Part shown: one piece after another, positions 37,171 to 41,888 of the stretch
How positions within the stretch are numbered: position 1 is the stretch's first letter
How the letters are laid out: every line of letters begins with the position of its first letter
DNA from: Akkermansiaceae bacterium
GTDB lineage: Bacteria > Verrucomicrobiota > Verrucomicrobiia > Verrucomicrobiales > Akkermansiaceae
Direction of reading: 5' to 3'
Length of the DNA: 41,888 nt
Assembly (NCBI GenBank): GCA_903837825.1
Contig: CAILVZ010000009.1
Location: 1 to 41,888 of the forward strand
Translations under genes and position numbers: made by a program
Notes under the pieces: model-generated
Told to the model about the DNA's origin: nothing
Database searches by the model: none
What the model saw: the letters and a program-made list of their open reading frames with translations, nothing else

Positions 37171-38193
37171 ATGATTCGTTTCTTCGCGATCGCCCTCTCG
37201 GTCGTCAGCAGCCTCGCTGCCGAACCGCTCGATCTTCATCTGCCGACTGAGAACCACTGCCTGTTCACAGGTGAGTTCGGTCGCTTTTTCATGTATGTGG
37301 ACCGGAACTTCGAGGGCCAAGCCACGAAACCATGGGAAGCCGGAAGCTATGGCTTCGTCCGCTCAGCCATCCGCATCAATGACCAAGTCGTCTGCACGAA
37401 GTTTCATGAGGGCATCGATATTTGCCCGATGAAGCGCGACAAGGCGGGCAACCCACTCGACGAAGTCACCAGCATCGCCGAGGGCCGCATCGCATACACC
37501 AGCCCCATCGCCGGGCGCAGCAATTACGGTAAATATGTGGTCGTCGAACACCCGTGGGAAAATTCTTCGGTTTACTCGCTCTATGCGCACCTTGCGGAAA
37601 TCACCTGCCAACCTGGCGACTCGGTAAAGGCGGGCTCCCCGCTGGGCCGCATGGGATTCACAGGCGCCGGCATCGATCGTACTCGCGCGCACTGCCACCT
37701 CGAACTCGGCTTACTCATGAGCACTCACTATGAGGAATGGCACAAGAAATTCGGCGGTGGTACCAACTACCATGGCAATTTCAATGGCATGAACATCGCA
37801 GGTGCTGAGGTCTCAAGATTCTTCCTCGAACAAAAGGCCAATCCCGACCTGCAATTTAGCGAGTTCATGGCCAACACACCGGTGTATTTCAAAGTGACCA
37901 CCCCCGCCCACGGAACCCCAGACTTCGTCACCCGCTACCCATGGATCAACCATGGGCCCTCCGCGGCAGTCTCATGGGAAATCAGCTTCAGCGCCACCGG
38001 CCTGCCTCTCGCATTCACCGCAAGCGACCGCCAAGTGACCGCACCACTCGTCACCTCTGTCCGCCCATCCTCCATCCCTCACCGCTACCTCACTCGCGGA
38101 CTCATCACTGGTATGGGCAACCAAGCATCACTCACGAAATCAGGCGAACAACTCGTCGCACTCATCACGGATCAATTCCCGATAAAACCCTAA
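37171..38193 (+). CDS. M23 family metallopeptidase (LytM-like)
   Basis: FHEGIDI, VYSLYAHL and RAHCHLELG motifs; N-terminal signal peptide. Confidence 0.88.
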   Translation: MIRFFAIALSVVSSLAAEPLDLHLPTENHCLFTGEFGRFFMYVDRNFEGQATKPWEAGSYGFVRSAIRINDQVVCTKFHEGIDICPMKRDKAGNPLDEVTSIAEGRIAYTSPIAGRSNYGKYVVVEHPWENSSVYSLYAHLAEITCQPGDSVKAGSPLGRMGFTGAGIDRTRAHCHLELGLLMSTHYEEWHKKFGGGTNYHGNFNGMNIAGAEVSRFFLEQKANPDLQFSEFMANTPVYFKVTTPAHGTPDFVTRYPWINHGPSAAVSWEISFSATGLPLAFTASDRQVTAPLVTSVRPSSIPHRYLTRGLITGMGNQASLTKSGEQLVALITDQFPIKP

Positions 38194-38216
38194 TCACTCT
38201 CTAACATAATCGAACC

Positions 38217-38675
38217 ATGTCCATCCTCGACCAAATCCACTCGCTCGGGCTTTCACTGCCTGCCGTACCCGCCCCGATCGCCGCCTACGTGAACTGCGTC
38301 CGCAGCGGCAACCTGCTCTTTCTTTCTGGCGGCCTCCCCATCGATGGCGACACCAAGGTGATCGGCAAGGTCCCATCAGCCGTCTCAGTGGAGCAAGCCA
38401 AAGAAGGCGCCCGCCTTTGCATCCTCAACCGCCTCGCCGTCATCCAAGATGAAATCGGCTCGCTCGATAAAGTGAAGCAAATCGTGACGCTCAACGGCTT
38501 CGTGAATTCCGAACCGGATTTCCATGGCCACCCGCAAGTCGTCAATGGCGCCTCGGAATTGCTCGTGGAAATCTTCGGCGATAAGGGCAAACACTCGCGA
38601 ACCGCACTCGGCGTCGCAGCATTGCCACTCGATGTGGCCGTGGAGATCAACCTCGTGGTCGAGGTCGAGGACTAA
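38217..38675 (+). CDS. RidA/YjgF/Rid family protein
   Basis: NLLFLSGGLPIDGDTKVIGKV..LNGFVNSEPDFHGHPQVVNGASELLVEIFGDKGKHSRTALGVAALPLDVAVEI. Confidence 0.9.
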   Translation: MSILDQIHSLGLSLPAVPAPIAAYVNCVRSGNLLFLSGGLPIDGDTKVIGKVPSAVSVEQAKEGARLCILNRLAVIQDEIGSLDKVKQIVTLNGFVNSEPDFHGHPQVVNGASELLVEIFGDKGKHSRTALGVAALPLDVAVEINLVVEVED

Positions 38676-38783
38676 GTTCGCCTCCGCAACCAAGACCCGC
38701 GCTGACTGAGCACGCACAGGCGCTTGGCCTCTCAAAGGTAAAATCTGCCGATTTCGCTGGTCGACTCGACGGAAATCAGGCTC

Positions 38784-39389
38784 ATGGTCAGTGTGGAGAA
38801 TCTGATCGAGTCGATAAACCAACGCGGGTGGGCGGTGGTGACCAACTGCATGAAACACACGGACTCGCTTCGTCTCAAGGCAGAGTGCGAGGCGGCCTAC
38901 CAATCGGGTGATTTCCAGCCCGCAGGTGTCGGCCACGGCATGGATCGCACGATCCGCGAAGACATCCGCCAAGATCAGGTGATGTGGATTGATCCGCATG
39001 GAAACTCATTCGAACTGGAAACCTACCTCGCCAAGCTGGAGAACTTACGGCTCACGCTGAACCAACATTTTTTCCTCGGCCTGTTCGACTTCGAGGGCCA
39101 CTTCGCAATCTATCCGAAGGGTGCGTTCTACAAAGCCCACCTCGACCGCCACGCTGGGACGATCGACCGAATCGTCACCGTCATCCTTTATCTCAACCCC
39201 GACTGGCAACCCGGCGATGGCGGCGAGCTAAAACTCTGGACGACATCGGGCGAGCGAGAGGGTGCGTTTCAATTGATCGAGCCTCGCATGGGTACGATGG
39301 TCTATTTTCTCTCCGGGGAGTTCTGGCACGAGGTGATGCCCGCTCAAAAGACACGCACGAGTATCACTGGCTGGTTTCGTCAACGCTAA
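38784..39389 (+). CDS. 2-oxoglutarate/Fe(II)-dependent dioxygenase (prolyl 4-hydroxylase-like)
   Basis: KAHLDRHAGTIDRIVTVILYLNPDWQPGDGGELKLW..TMVYFLSGEFWHEVMPAQKTRTSITGWFR, with HxD..H and R. Confidence 0.88.
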   Translation: MVSVENLIESINQRGWAVVTNCMKHTDSLRLKAECEAAYQSGDFQPAGVGHGMDRTIREDIRQDQVMWIDPHGNSFELETYLAKLENLRLTLNQHFFLGLFDFEGHFAIYPKGAFYKAHLDRHAGTIDRIVTVILYLNPDWQPGDGGELKLWTTSGEREGAFQLIEPRMGTMVYFLSGEFWHEVMPAQKTRTSITGWFRQR

Positions 39390-39565
39390 GTCTAATTGGC
39401 CATGCGTTTTTCCACTCGAAAAATTGCACCCGTTGGATGTCGAATTCCTTGTCAACCTGCTGGATGGTCTTGACGTCCCTGAGCGCTTTGAGCGCTACGT
39501 GGGCCTTGAATTTTGGCCGTGTGTGTTCGTTCCATCGGTCTGATTTTGAGAAACTTATGAACTGG

Positions 39566-39637
39566 TGGTCCCGGGTGGAATCGAACCACCACCTACGGCT
39601 TCGGAGGCCATCGTCCTATCCATTGGACCACGGGACC
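39566..39637 (-). tRNA. tRNA-Arg (CCG), CCA not encoded
   Basis: Reverse complement folds as cloverleaf: acceptor GGTCCCG/CGGGACC, D-stem GTCC/GGAC, anticodon stem ATGGC/GCCGT with loop CTCCGAA, T-arm GGTGG-TTCGATT-CCACC, discriminator A. Confidence 0.93.
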
Positions 39638-39722
39638 AGTGCGCTTTCGCGTGAAGACCCATGGGTACCGCGCCGAATGAGGCTTGGCAAGAACAAGGAT
39701 GCACCAGCCTTGGGATTTCACT

Positions 39723-41363
39723 TCATCGCAGGCCCATCTGATCCCACGCAGCCCAAAAGCTGCGGGTTTGCTCAGGATCTGGCCGGATTTCGAGTAACAA
39801 CGCTCGATCCCTTGGCTCGAATCGATCGAAGTCGTCAATCGTGCGGATACAGAGTTGATCCATGCCCCAGAGCGTCGCGAATCCGGAAAAATCAACGCTC
39901 TGCGGGTTGATCATCCACTCGATCGCCCGTGGACTGAGCGATTGGAGTCGCGGTAGACGTTCAAAGATCTTACCGCCGCCGTTGTTGATCACCGCAAGGA
40001 CTCGCCCTTGGCAATTCACCTGCCCAAGCACAAAGGGTGCTGCTAGATCGTAAAGGGCCGTTAGATCGCCCACGACCGCCCACGTTTCACTGACGTCGGC
40101 CGTCCAACCGAGCCAGGTGCTGAGTTGGCCATCGATGCCATTGACGCCGCGGTTCGCACGCACTGAAGGAACTGGCCGCCCCCACTGGGCAAATAGATTC
40201 CACTCACGGATCGGCATGCTATTTCCGAGAAAAAGGCCACCACCCAGCGCGGCGTATTGAGAAAGAGTCCGAATCAATGCCGGCTCGCTATCCGGATAGA
40301 TTTCTAACAGCTCATCAATTCTTGCTGCTCGACGGTTCGCGGTCGACAAGTAGTCGAGCGCATCATCGACGGTTTCGATTTGCCCAAGCGCGGGCAGCAC
40401 ACGGTCGAGGCTACCACGGAGGACATTGGACTCCCTAGCGAAACCCGGCAGGCCATTGCGACAAACCGACCAAACCGAAATTTGTGGCATGCGGTCGAGA
40501 TCGCGCCAAAATCGACTGCTTGGCAATCCCCCGAGCCGCAAGATTTTACCAGGTGGGCGGGACTGCAGTACTCGGTCGGCGTCATGGATGGCCAACGACT
40601 GAAGTGCCTCACGCAACCCACTGGTTGCCTCCGCGACCACGGGGGCCCCGAGGTCTTGGCAAAAATGAAAAACCTCCTCGCGTTCGTCCGGTTCCAAATC
40701 ACCAATAAAAACCACGAGACCCTTGTAGCCTCCTTCACGTAACCAGCAGGCCAACGCGGCAACATTGAGACGATCTTTCCCCGCAACAAACGTGCCGAGC
40801 GCTTCACTCGAAAAATCCTCTGCATCGGGCTCAAAGGCTTCGTCGAACTCAGCATTCAAATGGATCGGTTGCTTGCCATCCCAATCGGCCAAGCCCCCTT
40901 GCCAAGCGTGGCAACCAAAGATCCCCAATTGCTCGATCGCTTGCGGGGCGCCCGTCCCACGATAGGCGGCGGGACGATCCGCGGTGATCGCAACCAAGGG
41001 ACGCGCTTGATAATGCGCCTCGATCACCGCAGGCAACAATTCTGCCGCTGCCGTGCCACTGGTGGTGACCACCGCACAAGGCCGCGCGGTTTCCATGATC
41101 CGCCCCAACGCAAAAAAACCCGCGCTCCGCTCTTCAAAATGCCGCCAGACCCGAACCAACCCGGCCGCCTCCGCACGCGCAAGCGCCTCCAACAAGGCCG
41201 CATTCCTCGCACCGGGACACACGACAAACTCGCCGATCCCTGCCTTGAGGCAAGCCTTCACCCAATCAACTGCAGGATTCCATGGATTCACAAAACGGTT
41301 GTTAACGCACCCAGAACGAAATGTCCAAACGTGTGAGGCAAAAATGGGGATTTTTGCATCCAC
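39723..41363 (-). CDS. menD: 2-succinyl-5-enolpyruvyl-6-hydroxy-3-cyclohexene-1-carboxylate synthase
   Basis: FVVCPGARNAALLEAL, HFEERSAGFFALG, VVTTSGTAAAELLPAVIEAHYQARPLVAITADRPA, SVRANRGVNGIDGQLSTWLG, ThDP-dependent MenD motifs. Confidence 0.92.
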   Translation of the reverse strand: MDAKIPIFASHVWTFRSGCVNNRFVNPWNPAVDWVKACLKAGIGEFVVCPGARNAALLEALARAEAAGLVRVWRHFEERSAGFFALGRIMETARPCAVVTTSGTAAAELLPAVIEAHYQARPLVAITADRPAAYRGTGAPQAIEQLGIFGCHAWQGGLADWDGKQPIHLNAEFDEAFEPDAEDFSSEALGTFVAGKDRLNVAALACWLREGGYKGLVVFIGDLEPDEREEVFHFCQDLGAPVVAEATSGLREALQSLAIHDADRVLQSRPPGKILRLGGLPSSRFWRDLDRMPQISVWSVCRNGLPGFARESNVLRGSLDRVLPALGQIETVDDALDYLSTANRRAARIDELLEIYPDSEPALIRTLSQYAALGGGLFLGNSMPIREWNLFAQWGRPVPSVRANRGVNGIDGQLSTWLGWTADVSETWAVVGDLTALYDLAAPFVLGQVNCQGRVLAVINNGGGKIFERLPRLQSLSPRAIEWMINPQSVDFSGFATLWGMDQLCIRTIDDFDRFEPRDRALLLEIRPDPEQTRSFWAAWDQMGLR

Positions 41364-41530
41364 ACTCGATTTTTGAGCCTTCCCCTAAATATTCGCCTGA
41401 ATTGAAAATTCAAATCCCACTAACTTGATTGCATTCCAAAACGGACACCATACGATTGCAACCAATGCATCGGAAAGTGCTGCTGTCGCAATCACGGCTT
41501 CACCTCCAGACCATCGAAAACTCAATTGTC

Positions 41531-41888
41531 ATGAGCCCGCGCAAACCACTTCTGTTGACTTCTCTGCTTTTCCCGAGCTTGCAATCCCAAGGAGCCATTC
41601 CTCCACAGCAGTATGATTACAGCACCCAAGTCTATCAGGAGGACGATGGCCGCATCCGCGTCGAGTCAGAGTACGTCCGTGGTAAGATCGATATCGATGA
41701 AGCGACTTCTTTCCGATTCCAATGGCTCAATGACGCGATCAGCGGAGCCTCACCCACCGGCGCCTTGCCCGGAGGCGTTCAACCCTACCTCTCCGAAGTC
41801 GAAGACGTCCGCAAGGGCATCCTCGGAGCACTCTCCAGACAGTTCGGCGATCACCGCGTGGAACTTGAGGTCTCACGAAGCACCGAGC
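41531..41888 (+). CDS. DUF3570-like outer-membrane protein (partial, runs off window)
   Basis: Open frame to window end: MSPRKPLLLTSLLFPSLQSQGAIPPQQYDYSTQVYQEDDGRIRVESEYVRGKIDIDEATSFRFQWLNDAISGASPTG.. Confidence 0.6.
   Translation, partial: MSPRKPLLLTSLLFPSLQSQGAIPPQQYDYSTQVYQEDDGRIRVESEYVRGKIDIDEATSFRFQWLNDAISGASPTGALPGGVQPYLSEVEDVRKGILGALSRQFGDHRVELEVSRSTE

Noticed and set aside
39437-39910. 157-aa plus-strand ORF across the tRNA region
   Set aside because: It spans tRNA-Arg and the 3' end of menD; coding frame is accidental.

Overview
Verrucomicrobiota-like chromosomal window; the lineage is inferred from gene content only. It has two parts. (A) Positions 1 to ~24,050 are a single minus-strand run of seven complete genes plus the start of an eighth, almost all predicted to be exported and repeat-rich. 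The set comprises a 308-aa Ca-binding-like protein, a 1068-aa protein with ~12 G-x-GY-xxAPTVTI repeats, two proteins ending in Peptidase_S74/intramolecular-chaperone-like domains (~770 and 1956 aa), a giant 2785-aa protein whose C-terminal third resembles Tc-toxin A-type helical and TcB-binding regions, a 322-aa protein and a 688-aa autotransporter-type beta-strand repeat protein. This cassette is the best candidate for an undescribed cell-surface or secreted system. (B) Positions ~24,290 to 41,888 are mostly housekeeping genes: dCMP deaminase-like, Gfo/Idh/MocA, fatty-acid desaturase, rpsU, ispH, a transporter-thioesterase fusion, a SurA/PpiD-like protein, a TPR protein, metG, a GGCT-like protein, obg, an M23 peptidase, RidA, a 2OG-Fe(II) oxygenase, tRNA-Arg(CCG), menD and the start of a DUF3570-like gene. 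Family calls come from reading motifs in the supplied translations; no searches were run.
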